Assembly: GCA_011051925.1 (NCBI GenBank)
Contig: DRKE01000293.1
Coordinates: forward strand, 1-7,590
From: Deltaproteobacteria bacterium
GTDB lineage: Bacteria > Myxococcota_A > UBA9160 > UBA4427
Direction of reading: 5' to 3'
Length of the DNA stretch: 7,590 nt
In this document: piece after piece, positions 1 through 6,036 of the stretch
Layout: each line of letters opens with the position of its first letter
Position numbering within the stretch: the stretch's first letter is position 1
Made by a program: the position numbers and the translations under genes
Notes under the pieces: generated by a model
What the model was told of the DNA's origin: nothing
The model's database searches: none
What the model saw: only the letters and a program-made list of their open reading frames with translations

Positions 1-316
1 AAGGGGGCGCGCGGGTGACTGCCAGTCAATCGGGTTCCTGGCGGGCGTGGGTCCAGCCATCGGCAACCGGGATGCATTGCCGTCCCCGAGGCTCGAAACG
101 GGCTCCGGATTCCCCTGCAAAATGACCCGTTTCCGCTTGACGGGGACACCTTCTAGAAGGACCTTACGAGACTGTCTCGGGACCGTCGCGGATCGCTCGA
201 CGTGTCCTCGTCGAGAGCCTCGCCGCCGAGCCTCGAAGTCCGATGGCCCCGATCGTCGGATCGGATACCCGAGAGCCGTGAGAAACCCTGGAAGAACCGA
301 GAAAGAAGCCAGAACG
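1..316. promoter_or_regulatory. Leader upstream of the 3-hydroxyacyl-CoA dehydrogenase gene, no convincing gene
   Basis: An open frame runs back from the dehydrogenase to position 47. Its extra 90 residues are Arg/Pro-rich and unlike the family's N-terminus, so I treat this stretch as untranslated leader and intergenic DNA. It contains a perfect 12-bp palindrome (149-160), a perfect 6+1+6 dyad (167-179), a 7-bp stem with 6-nt loop (196-215) and a 6-bp stem with 4-nt loop (249-264). TTGACG at 137-142 resembles a -35 box, but no good -10 lies at 16-18 bp. The promoter of the plus-strand genes is probably here or further upstream, outside the window. No other gene or RNA is recognisable. Confidence 0.4.
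149..179. promoter_or_regulatory. Pair of adjacent perfect dyads, candidate operator
   Basis: CCTTCTAGAAGG (149-160) is a perfect 12-bp palindrome. CGAGACTGTCTCG (167-179) is a perfect inverted repeat with 6-bp arms around a central T. They lie 6 bp apart, about 140-170 bp upstream of the dehydrogenase ATG and just after a TTGACG (137-142). Beta-oxidation genes are often controlled by TetR-type repressors that bind such dyads, so an operator is a reasonable inference. No regulator gene is in the window and neither site matches a consensus I can name. Confidence 0.3.
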
Positions 317-1657
317 ATGTCTATCCCCAAGAGTGCCGCCGAGATGCGGCAGATCCTTTCCAGCCGGAAGATCGAGCGTGTGGTCGTGCTCGGTGCGAAC
401 GGAACCATGGGCTACGGGAGCGCCGCGCTGTTCACGACCGCCGTTCCGGAAGTGACCTTCCTGGCGCGGACGAAGGCGAAGGCCGAGGAGGGTGTCGCGG
501 CCGCGGTCAAGCAGGTCCGCTCGCCCACCGTCGCGTCCCGGGCGAAGACCGGCGACTACGAACACGACCTGGCCTCCGCCGTCGCGGACGCCGATCTCGT
601 CTTCGAGGCGCTGACCGAGGACATGGGGATCAAGAAGGACATCTTCGACAAGGTCGAAGCGGCACGGCGTGACGATTCGATCGTGGCGACGGTGACCTCG
701 GGTCTTTCGATCAACGCGCTCTGCGAGGGCCGAAGCGACTCCTTCCGGAAGCATTTCATGGGCCTGCATTTCTTCAATCCGCCGAACGTGATCGTCGGAA
801 CGGAGCTGATCGCGGGCAGGGACACGGATCCGGATCTGGTCGATTTCGTCGATGCCTTCTCGCAGATCCGGCTCGGTCGCGAGATGGTGCGGACCTTCGA
901 TACGCCGGGCTTCGCCGGCAACCGGATCGGCTTCAAGGTCATGAACGAGTGCGCGCAGCTGGCGGAGAGGCACGGTCCGCTCCTCGTCGACAAGCTCGTC
1001 GGCCCCTACACGGGACGTGCGATGACCCCCCTCGCGACGGTCGATCTCGTCGGTTGGGACATCCATCGCGCGATCGTCGACAACGTCTACGAGAACACGA
1101 ACGACGAGGCCCACGAGACCAACAAGCTGCCCGACTACATGGCACGGTTGATGGACAAGGGGGTTCTCGGGAACAAGTCGGGCGGTGGCTTCTTCAAGCG
1201 CGACGGAAAGAAGCGTCTCGTGCTCGATCCCGCGACGGGCGACTACACGCCCGAGGAGGAGATCAAGCTTCCCGATCTCGCCTACATCGAAGAGGTCGCT
1301 GCGCTTCATCGCGACGGTCGGTACGAGGAGGGGATGGCGACCTTCCTGAACGCCGAAGGGGAATACGCGAAGATCGCGCGGGGCGTGATCGCGGGCTACA
1401 TCGCCTATGCCTTCGAGCGTGTGGGCGAAGTGACGGAGACGATCGATGGAATCGATCGGATCATGGGGATGGGCTTCAATGCCGCCCCGCCTTCCGTTCT
1501 GGTCGACATGATCGGAGCGAAGGGGGTCGTCGACATGATCGGAGAAGCGGGCCTTCACGTGCCCGAAGCCCTGGCGGAAGCCGCGAAGACCGGCAAGCCG
1601 GAGCGCTTCTTCACCCATCGACACATCAACGTCGGCCGCTTCTTCGTCGCGGGCTGA
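317..1657 (+). CDS. 3-hydroxyacyl-CoA dehydrogenase (3HCDH family, 446 aa)
   Basis: This cytosolic enzyme oxidises (S)-3-hydroxyacyl-CoA to 3-ketoacyl-CoA with NAD+, the third step of beta-oxidation. The N-terminal Rossmann domain shows the dinucleotide loop GANGTMG (residues 26-32) and TSGLSI (127-132). His151 in GLHFFNPP and Glu163 in GTELIAG are 12 residues apart, the spacing of the family's catalytic His-Glu dyad. TPGFAGNR (196-203) supplies the conserved Asn. The C-terminal helical part includes DLVGWD (243-248) and GNKSGGGFF (285-293), then a second helical repeat (about 330-415). It is longer than the ~300-aa monofunctional enzymes and has no crotonase domain, so hydration must come from another protein. 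I chose ATG 317 because MSIPKSAAEM leads directly into the Rossmann strand and a purine-rich GAAAGAAG ends 8 nt upstream; the frame is open back to 47. The thiolase gene follows after 91 bp on the same strand. Confidence 0.9.
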   Translation: MSIPKSAAEMRQILSSRKIERVVVLGANGTMGYGSAALFTTAVPEVTFLARTKAKAEEGVAAAVKQVRSPTVASRAKTGDYEHDLASAVADADLVFEALTEDMGIKKDIFDKVEAARRDDSIVATVTSGLSINALCEGRSDSFRKHFMGLHFFNPPNVIVGTELIAGRDTDPDLVDFVDAFSQIRLGREMVRTFDTPGFAGNRIGFKVMNECAQLAERHGPLLVDKLVGPYTGRAMTPLATVDLVGWDIHRAIVDNVYENTNDEAHETNKLPDYMARLMDKGVLGNKSGGGFFKRDGKKRLVLDPATGDYTPEEEIKLPDLAYIEEVAALHRDGRYEEGMATFLNAEGEYAKIARGVIAGYIAYAFERVGEVTETIDGIDRIMGMGFNAAPPSVLVDMIGAKGVVDMIGEAGLHVPEALAEAAKTGKPERFFTHRHINVGRFFVAG

Positions 1658-1681
1658 TCCCCGGCACGGTCCGGAATCGTC

Positions 1682-1687
1682 TACAAT
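1682..1687 (+). promoter_or_regulatory. Possible -10 box in the dehydrogenase-thiolase gap
   Basis: TACAAT stands out in the 91-bp gap (1658-1748), where AT-rich hexamers are rare, and lies 62 bp before the thiolase ATG. No TTGACA-like box lies 16-18 bp upstream. A small stem, CGCGC/GCGCG with a 10-nt loop (1696-1715), follows. An internal promoter for the thiolase is possible, but read-through from the dehydrogenase is equally likely. Confidence 0.15.
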
Positions 1688-1734
1688 GATCGTCTCGCGC
1701 AGGCCCGAAAGCGCGATGTGACGAGAGCATCGCT

Positions 1735-1740
1735 GGAGGA
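1735..1740 (+). promoter_or_regulatory. Shine-Dalgarno GGAGGA that fixes the thiolase start
   Basis: GGAGGA ends 8 nt before ATG 1749. A competing ATG at 1741 directly abuts the GGAGGA with no spacer and opens a frame that soon stops, so 1749 is the real start. Confidence 0.75.
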
Positions 1741-1748
1741 ATGAAAAA

Positions 1749-2984
1749 ATGGCTGCTGGATCTGAAGTCTACGTCCTGGGTGGATACCAGACGGATTTCG
1801 CTCGGAACTGGACGAAGGAGAACAAGCATTTCTCGGCATTGATGCGCGAGAGCGTGCGTGGCGCCCTCGAGGCGTGTGAGATCGCTCCCGAAGAGGTCGA
1901 GAGCGCCCATGTCGGCAATTTCGCGGCCGAGCTCTACTGCATGCAGGGGCATCTCGGCGCTTTCTTCACCGAGGCTGATCCAGCGTTCAGCGGTCTGCCG
2001 ACCGCGCGCCATGAGGCCGCTTGTGCCTCGGGATCGATCGCGATCCTCGCGGCTTCAGCGGAGATCGAGGCGGGGCGCTATGACCTGCAGGCCGTCGTCG
2101 GGATCGAGCAGATGAAGACCGTGTCTTCGGATGTCGGGGGAACCTACCTCGGAACGGCCGCATGGTACGAGCAGGAGGCGGAGGGCATCTCGGCGCCTTT
2201 CCCGAAGCTCTTCGGGAAGCTGGGTGACGAGTATGACCGACGCTATGGCCTGAAGGATGAACACCTCGCCGAGATCTCGAAGATCAACTACGCGAATGCC
2301 AAGCTGAATCCGAACGCCCAGACCCGGACCTGGTACATGAACAAGGAGCATGCGCTCTGTCGCACGGACGACAATCCGGCGATCGGGGGGCGCATCCGCA
2401 TCTCGGATTGTTCGCAGGTGACCGACGGCGCTGTCACGATCTTCCTGGCCTCCAGGGACTACGCGGAGAAATGGGCGAAGGGCGTCGGCAAGAAACTTTC
2501 CGAGATCCCCCGGATCAAGGGATGGGGTCACAATACGGCCCGCCTCAAGTTCGAGGACAAGATCGCGGAGAGTGCGAACTCCCAATACGTGCTGCCCCAT
2601 GTCCGGAGTACGATCACCAGTGCGATGAAGCGCGCTGGAATCGAAGGGGTGGACGGGATCGACGGAATCGAGACCCATGACTGCTTCACGACCTCGGAGT
2701 ACATGGCGATCGATCATTTCGGGATCACCGCCCCGGGCGAATCCTGGAAGGCCGTCGAAGAGGGCTGGCTCGAGATCGACGGCAAGTATCCGATCAATCC
2801 CAGCGGCGGCCTGATCGGAGCCGGCCATCCGGTCGGTGCGACGGGTTGTCGACAGGTGCTCGATTGCTACTTGCAGGTGACGGGGCAGGCGGGCGCCTAT
2901 CAGGTCGAGGGCGCGAAGAATTTCCAGACCCTGAACATCGGGGGCTCGGGAACGACCAGCGTTTCCTTCGTGATCGGCGTCTGA
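1749..2984 (+). CDS. SCP2-type thiolase / acetyl-CoA acetyltransferase (411 aa)
   Basis: This is a thiolase-superfamily enzyme expected to cleave 3-ketoacyl-CoA with CoA, the last step of beta-oxidation. The acyl-accepting cysteine is Cys92 in ACASGS. His310 and Cys312 sit in HDCF (310-313), the motif that marks the SCP2-thiolase branch and supplies the second cysteine there. His360 is in GAGHPVGATG, preceded by NPSGG (350-354). The usual C-terminal CxG of degradative thiolases is replaced by NIGGSG (396-401), as expected for this branch. Length is normal and all catalytic residues are present, so thiolysis is more likely than the retro-aldol activity of some SCP2-like aldolases. No DUF35 OB-fold partner, which those aldolases need, lies beside it. 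The preceding gene supplies its substrate type. The stop TGA overlaps an ATG (TGATG, 2982-2986) that opens a 16-codon ORF leading toward the GFA gene. Confidence 0.9.
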   Translation: MAAGSEVYVLGGYQTDFARNWTKENKHFSALMRESVRGALEACEIAPEEVESAHVGNFAAELYCMQGHLGAFFTEADPAFSGLPTARHEAACASGSIAILAASAEIEAGRYDLQAVVGIEQMKTVSSDVGGTYLGTAAWYEQEAEGISAPFPKLFGKLGDEYDRRYGLKDEHLAEISKINYANAKLNPNAQTRTWYMNKEHALCRTDDNPAIGGRIRISDCSQVTDGAVTIFLASRDYAEKWAKGVGKKLSEIPRIKGWGHNTARLKFEDKIAESANSQYVLPHVRSTITSAMKRAGIEGVDGIDGIETHDCFTTSEYMAIDHFGITAPGESWKAVEEGWLEIDGKYPINPSGGLIGAGHPVGATGCRQVLDCYLQVTGQAGAYQVEGAKNFQTLNIGGSGTTSVSFVIGV

Positions 2985-3063
2985 TGCTGGCGTTCGGGGC
3001 CGCTCCGTCCTGCGGTCGGGCGGCTCCGGGATGATCCCCGGCTCCGCGAGGCGTGGACGTTGA
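2984..3063 (+). other. Two overlapping mini-ORFs linking the thiolase and GFA genes
   Basis: Mini-ORF 1 (2984-3034) begins at an ATG overlapping the thiolase stop and encodes MLAFGAAPSCGRAAPG. Its TGA (3032-3034) overlaps the ATG (3031-3033) of mini-ORF 2 (3031-3063), which encodes MIPGSARRGR. The TGA of mini-ORF 2 (3061-3063) overlaps the TTG start (3060-3062) of the GFA gene. The chain passes through all three frames. It could carry terminating ribosomes to the weak TTG start, or be chance in GC-rich DNA. The peptides resemble nothing I know, and neither mini-ORF has a clear ribosome binding site. Confidence 0.25.
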
Positions 3064-3905
3064 CGGCGGGGCGATGTCTCTGCGGAGATCATCGGTTCCG
3101 CCTCGAAGGCGAACTCTTCTTCATGCATCACTGCCACTGCAGCCGATGTCGGAAGAGTCAGGGCTCGGCCTTCTCGACGATGGTCGGGGCCGCTCCTTCG
3201 GGTCTGGAATGGGTGGCGCGCGGCGCGGAGATCAGGTTTCCCTCCTCCTCCGCGTTCTCAAGGATTTCGTGCGGCCGCTGTGGATCTCCCCTCCCCATGG
3301 GCGGAGACGGGATGCCGATCTTCGTTCCGGCGGGCCTGCTGGAAGGGGATTTCGGCCAACGGCCGGAGATGCATCTCTTCGCGGGGGATCGAGCGTCCTG
3401 GGTCCGGATCGACGACGGACTCCCGGCCTTCGAGGGCTTTCCGCCCGGCATGGAAGACTTCGAGCCCCTCGAGACGCGGCCCCCCCTCGATCCGCCCGGA
3501 GGGATTCGCGGAAGTTGCCTGTGCGGGAAGATCCGTTTCGTTCTCGACGGGCCGTCACGGCTCGCGCGTCATTGTCATTGCCTGCGATGCCAGCGTGCTC
3601 GCGGTGCCGCCTGCGCCAGCAATCTCATCACCGATGCCGGGCATCTTCGCTGGACGGCGGGCGGCGATCTCGTGCATCGATACCGACTTCCCGAGGCGCG
3701 CCTCTTCCGGCAGGACTTCTGCGGATCCTGCGGTTCGGCGGTTCCGGTCGTCGAGCCGGAACGGGGTTTCGCGATCGTGCCGCTGGGCGCACTCGATGAT
3801 CCCCCGGACGTGGTTCCGAGCGAACGGATCCACGTCGGGTCGCGGGTCCCCTGGCACCCGATCGGAGATGATCTGCCCTGCCATGCGGAACGAGCACCAC
3901 GCTGA
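3060..3905 (+). CDS. Tandem GFA/CENP-V-family zinc protein (281 aa)
   Basis: Two GFA-type zinc domains lie head to tail. Domain 1 (about 1-136) has CLC (Cys6, Cys8), CHCSRC (Cys25, 27, 30) and CGRC (Cys71, Cys74). Domain 2 (about 148-281) has CLC (Cys153, 155), CHCLRC (Cys172, 174, 177) and CGSC (Cys221, 224). Both keep the full seven-cysteine set seen in the family. The family is named for glutathione-dependent formaldehyde activation, but most members have no proven reaction, so substrate and role here are unknown. Single-domain members are about half this length, so this is a fused duplication. The start is TTG: the upstream frame has no ATG or GTG back to the thiolase stop, GRCLCG is a usual N-terminus, and GAGG (3048-3051) sits 8 nt upstream. 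It follows the thiolase by 75 bp, suggesting co-transcription, and converges on the receiver gene 50 bp away. Confidence 0.85.
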   Translation: MTAGRCLCGDHRFRLEGELFFMHHCHCSRCRKSQGSAFSTMVGAAPSGLEWVARGAEIRFPSSSAFSRISCGRCGSPLPMGGDGMPIFVPAGLLEGDFGQRPEMHLFAGDRASWVRIDDGLPAFEGFPPGMEDFEPLETRPPLDPPGGIRGSCLCGKIRFVLDGPSRLARHCHCLRCQRARGAACASNLITDAGHLRWTAGGDLVHRYRLPEARLFRQDFCGSCGSAVPVVEPERGFAIVPLGALDDPPDVVPSERIHVGSRVPWHPIGDDLPCHAERAPR

Positions 3906-3955
3906 GAGTCCGATGGGGATCGGATACATCGCGTCGGATTTCCCGGAAGCCCCGC

Positions 3956-4336
3956 TCAGGCGAGGTCGATGCCCTCGACGTAGCGGGCGATGTAGTCGGC
4001 GAGCTCCTTCTGCTCGAGGGGTTTCCGGAGGAAGGCCGTCGCGCCGTTGTCGAGGAAGCGCGCGACGTCCTTGACGCCGACATGGTGGGACACGATGAGG
4101 ATCGGCAGGTCGCCGAAGCGTGCGTCGCCGCGGAGTTTCGAGATCAGCGCCGTGCCATCCATTTCCGGCATCACGACATCGGTCACGAGCAGCTGGACGT
4201 CGGGGTTGTCTTCGAGGAGTTCCCAGGCGCGTCGCCCGTTGGAACTCTGGAGGACCTCGTGGCCCATTTTTCGCGCGAGGCGCACCATTTGCAGGCGGGT
4301 CGTCGCATCGTCTTCTGCGATGAGGATTCGTGCCAC
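3956..4336 (-). CDS. Stand-alone CheY-like response regulator receiver (126 aa)
   Basis: This is a single REC domain with no output domain, expected to be a cytosolic phosphoacceptor in a two-component or phosphorelay pathway. The acidic pocket is Glu8-Asp9-Asp10. The phosphoacceptor is Asp53 in LLVTDVVMPEMDG. The switch residue is Ser83 in ILIVSHH, and the conserved lysine is Lys105 in FLRKP. All residues needed for phosphorylation are therefore present. The length covers one receiver plus a few C-terminal residues. The start is GTG, supported by AGGGAGG 7 nt upstream. No histidine kinase, HPt or diguanylate cyclase gene is in the window, so its partner is unknown. It lies on the same strand as the acyl-CoA dehydrogenase genes but 431 bp beyond them, past a hairpin, and is probably transcribed separately. 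Confidence 0.92.
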   Translation of the reverse strand: MARILIAEDDATTRLQMVRLARKMGHEVLQSSNGRRAWELLEDNPDVQLLVTDVVMPEMDGTALISKLRGDARFGDLPILIVSHHVGVKDVARFLDNGATAFLRKPLEQKELADYIARYVEGIDLA

Positions 4337-4343
4337 GCGTGAG

Positions 4344-4350
4344 CCTCCCT
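4344..4350 (-). promoter_or_regulatory. Shine-Dalgarno AGGGAGG that fixes the receiver GTG start
   Basis: Read on the minus strand, AGGGAGG lies 7 nt before GTG (4336-4334). The receiver's first beta strand (ARILIAEDD) begins right after that codon, so the GTG is the true start. Confidence 0.75.
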
Positions 4351-4402
4351 GGTGTTCCCCTGCTGTGTCGGTCGTTCCGCGCCGGAGCTTGACTGTTTCC
4401 CT

Positions 4403-4479
4403 ACACGCAGGCGTGTGGGTGATCGGCCGCCGATCCTTCTGGAGATGGATAGACGCTCCAGGCCGATCGCGGAATCGGC
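4403..4479. promoter_or_regulatory. Cluster of perfect dyads upstream of the receiver gene
   Basis: Three inverted repeats occupy 77 bp. ACACGC-AG-GCGTGT is at 4403-4416. GATCGGC-C-GCCGATC is at 4421-4435, with perfect 7-bp arms. GCCGAT-6 nt-ATCGGC is at 4462-4479. The last two share the same half-site, giving four copies of GCCGAT or its complement. The cluster begins 67 bp upstream of the receiver GTG, where a promoter and operator would be expected. No clear -35/-10 pair was found. GATCGG-like words are common in this DNA, which weakens the case for the second and third dyads. Confidence 0.35.
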
Positions 4480-4668
4480 GTTAAGCTCGATCGCGGGTCC
4501 CCGGAAGGCCCCAGGCGTCTGGGCCCAATCGTGGACGTTCGGGGCGAGGGAAGGCGGGGGAGGGGTCGAAATGTCACAGACGCGATCGGAGCCCGGTGAC
4601 GCCCCAGCCAGACGGGTGCCGCGAGCGCAGACGGAATCCAGCGTCCTTTCACCCTGCGGTCGGGAGCG

Positions 4669-4726
4669 GAGAAAGGGCCTCCGCGACGTTGCGGATCTCC
4701 GTTCCGAACGTCGCGGGGCCCTTCTC
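4669..4726 (-). terminator. Long bulged hairpin after the acyl-CoA dehydrogenase genes
   Basis: Left arm 4669-4690 and right arm 4707-4726 pair over 20 bp as GAGAA, GGGCC and CCGCGACGTT. The left arm carries two single-base bulges (A and T), and the loop is 16 nt (4691-4706). It begins about 40 nt past the stop of the acyl-CoA dehydrogenase gene. Neither strand has a T-run after the stem, so it is not a classic intrinsic terminator. It may be a U-less terminator, an mRNA 3'-end stabiliser or a repeat-type element. The structure is certain; the role is inferred. Confidence 0.5.
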
Positions 4727-4767
4727 GAAAGGAACGACCCCGGCTGGCAGCAGGGCCGCGTGCCGGC

Positions 4768-6009
4768 CTAGCGCGTCGTGCCGCTCGGGATGTCCTTGAA
4801 GGGCTTTCCCTTGTCGATCCGGGGCTCGCCGGGCATGCCCAGGACCCTTTCCGCGATGATGTTGCGCAGGATCTCGTCCGTACCGCCCGCCAATCGAAGG
4901 CCGGGCATGCCCATGAAGGTCGTCTGCCAGACGGGATCCGCCTGACTGTCATCCCCGGACAGGATTCCCGCGGCGCCTTGGAGTTCCATTCCGAAGGCGC
5001 CCATCTCGAGTCCCATGATCGCGGCCACGAGTTTGCCGATCGAGGCCTCGGGGCCGGGGGTCTGTCCCTGGGAGAGCGCCGAGAGGCCCCGTTGGCCGGT
5101 GAACTTGAGGCCGCTTCGTCGGACCGCGAAATCGGCGATCCGCCTCCGGACGCCCCCGTCCTCGATCGCCGGACGGCCGCCGATCTCGGTCTGCTGCGCC
5201 AGCTTGATCAGGCTCGAGATCCCGGCACCGCCGGACATGCTGCCGCCGATCGAAGAGCGCTCGTTCATGAGCGTCGTGATGGCGACCCGCCAGCCGTCTC
5301 CTTCCGCGCCGAGACGGTTGCTGTCGGGCACGCGAACGTCGGTGAAGAAGACCTCGTTGAAGCCCGCCTGGCCGTTCATCTGCTTGATCTGCCGGATCTC
5401 GATTCCGGGAGATTCCATGTCGACGATGAAGTAGGTCAGGCCCGCATGCTTGGCCGCATTCGGATCCGAGCGGGCGACGAGCATGCCCCATTTGCTGAAA
5501 TGGGCCCCCGTCGTCCAGATCTTCTGCCCGTTGATGATCCACTCGTCGCCATCCTTCGTGGCGCTCGTCTTGAGGCCCGCGAGATCCGAACCGGCGTCGG
5601 GTTCCGAGAAGAGCTGGCACCAGACCTCGGATCCCTCGACCATGGCCGGCAGGAAGCGCTTCTTCTGTTCGTCGGTTCCATGGGCCATGATCGTCGGGCC
5701 AAGCATGCCGTGGCCGATTCCATAGATCGAAGGCGGCAGGTCGTAGCGGGCCTCTTCCTGATTGAAGATCACCGCCTCGATCGGCGAGGCGTCCTGTCCC
5801 CCGTATTCCTTCGGCCAGCGGAGGCAGGCCCAGCCTTCGCGCGCTTTCAGGGCTTGCCAGGCCTTGGCCTTTTCGATCAGATCGCCTTCCGCCTCCTGGG
5901 TCATGGTGGCTGCGGGTTTGTTCGGGTCTCGCAGGGTCGCGTGGGCATCGAGCCAGGCGCGGACCTTTGCACGGTAGGCCGCTTCTTCGGGTGAGTCGTT
6001 GAAGTCCAT
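4768..6009 (-). CDS. Acyl-CoA dehydrogenase, probable catalytic (alpha) subunit (413 aa)
   Basis: This flavoenzyme introduces the alpha-beta double bond into acyl-CoA, the first step of beta-oxidation, and normally passes electrons to ETF. The N-terminal half is intact: WPKEYGG (65-71), HGMLGPTIMAHG (100-111), LFSEPDAGSD (133-142) and WTTGAHFSKWG (165-175). Glu250 in MNERSSIGG lies in helix G, where isovaleryl- and long-chain-type enzymes and the catalytic subunit of mycobacterial ChsE4-ChsE5 carry the catalytic base. The alternative C-terminal Glu of medium-chain enzymes is Gly375 in LAGGTDE. The C-terminal half lacks RxxFG...FQ and GGxGY, which normally hold FAD across the dimer; the neighbouring protein has both. 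The start is supported by AGGAG 6 nt upstream. It lies 27 bp after its paralogue, clearly in the same operon. The exact substrate is unknown. Confidence 0.92.
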   Translation of the reverse strand: MDFNDSPEEAAYRAKVRAWLDAHATLRDPNKPAATMTQEAEGDLIEKAKAWQALKAREGWACLRWPKEYGGQDASPIEAVIFNQEEARYDLPPSIYGIGHGMLGPTIMAHGTDEQKKRFLPAMVEGSEVWCQLFSEPDAGSDLAGLKTSATKDGDEWIINGQKIWTTGAHFSKWGMLVARSDPNAAKHAGLTYFIVDMESPGIEIRQIKQMNGQAGFNEVFFTDVRVPDSNRLGAEGDGWRVAITTLMNERSSIGGSMSGGAGISSLIKLAQQTEIGGRPAIEDGGVRRRIADFAVRRSGLKFTGQRGLSALSQGQTPGPEASIGKLVAAIMGLEMGAFGMELQGAAGILSGDDSQADPVWQTTFMGMPGLRLAGGTDEILRNIIAERVLGMPGEPRIDKGKPFKDIPSGTTR

Positions 6010-6036
6010 CAGAATCTCCTGGTTGGCTTGGCCGAT

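Larger units (their letters stand above)
4337..4767. other. 431-bp gap between the dehydrogenase pair and the receiver gene
   Basis: From the receiver side it contains the receiver ribosome binding site, the dyad cluster (4403-4479), a purine-rich stretch (about 4545-4570) and a long hairpin (4669-4726). An open plus-strand frame runs 4352-4771. Within it, an ATG at 4571 has a good Shine-Dalgarno-like GGAGGGG upstream and would give a 66-aa Arg-rich peptide whose TAG overlaps the dehydrogenase stop in CTAG (4768-4771). I do not recognise that peptide, and it crosses the hairpin, so I do not call it a gene. Confidence 0.5.

Noticed and set aside
137..142. TTGACG as a sigma-70 -35 box
   Set aside because: Hexamers at 16-18 bp spacing (GGACCT, GACCTT, ACCTTA) do not resemble TATAAT, so I do not call a promoter.
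47..316. N-terminal 90-residue extension of the 3-hydroxyacyl-CoA dehydrogenase
   Set aside because: The extension is Arg/Pro-rich with no family resemblance, and MSIPKSAAEM at 317 is a natural start just before the Rossmann fold.
164..1624. 486-codon open frame on the minus strand opposite the dehydrogenase
   Set aside because: It is antisense to a clear enzyme gene, rich in Arg, His and Asp, and shows no recognisable domain. Long antisense frames are usual in GC-rich coding DNA.
1741..1743. ATG as an alternative start after the dehydrogenase gene
   Set aside because: It touches the GGAGGA directly and its frame stops after about 33 codons; the thiolase start at 1749 is correctly spaced.
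3026..3041. CCGGG/CCCGG stem in the thiolase-GFA spacer
   Set aside because: The stem is only 5 bp with no T-run, and the GFA gene follows immediately, so a terminator is unlikely.
3909..3924. TCCGAT-GGGG-ATCGGA hairpin between the convergent GFA and receiver genes
   Set aside because: It is a 6-bp stem with no T-run on either strand and is built from the GATCGG word common throughout the window. Too weak to call a terminator.
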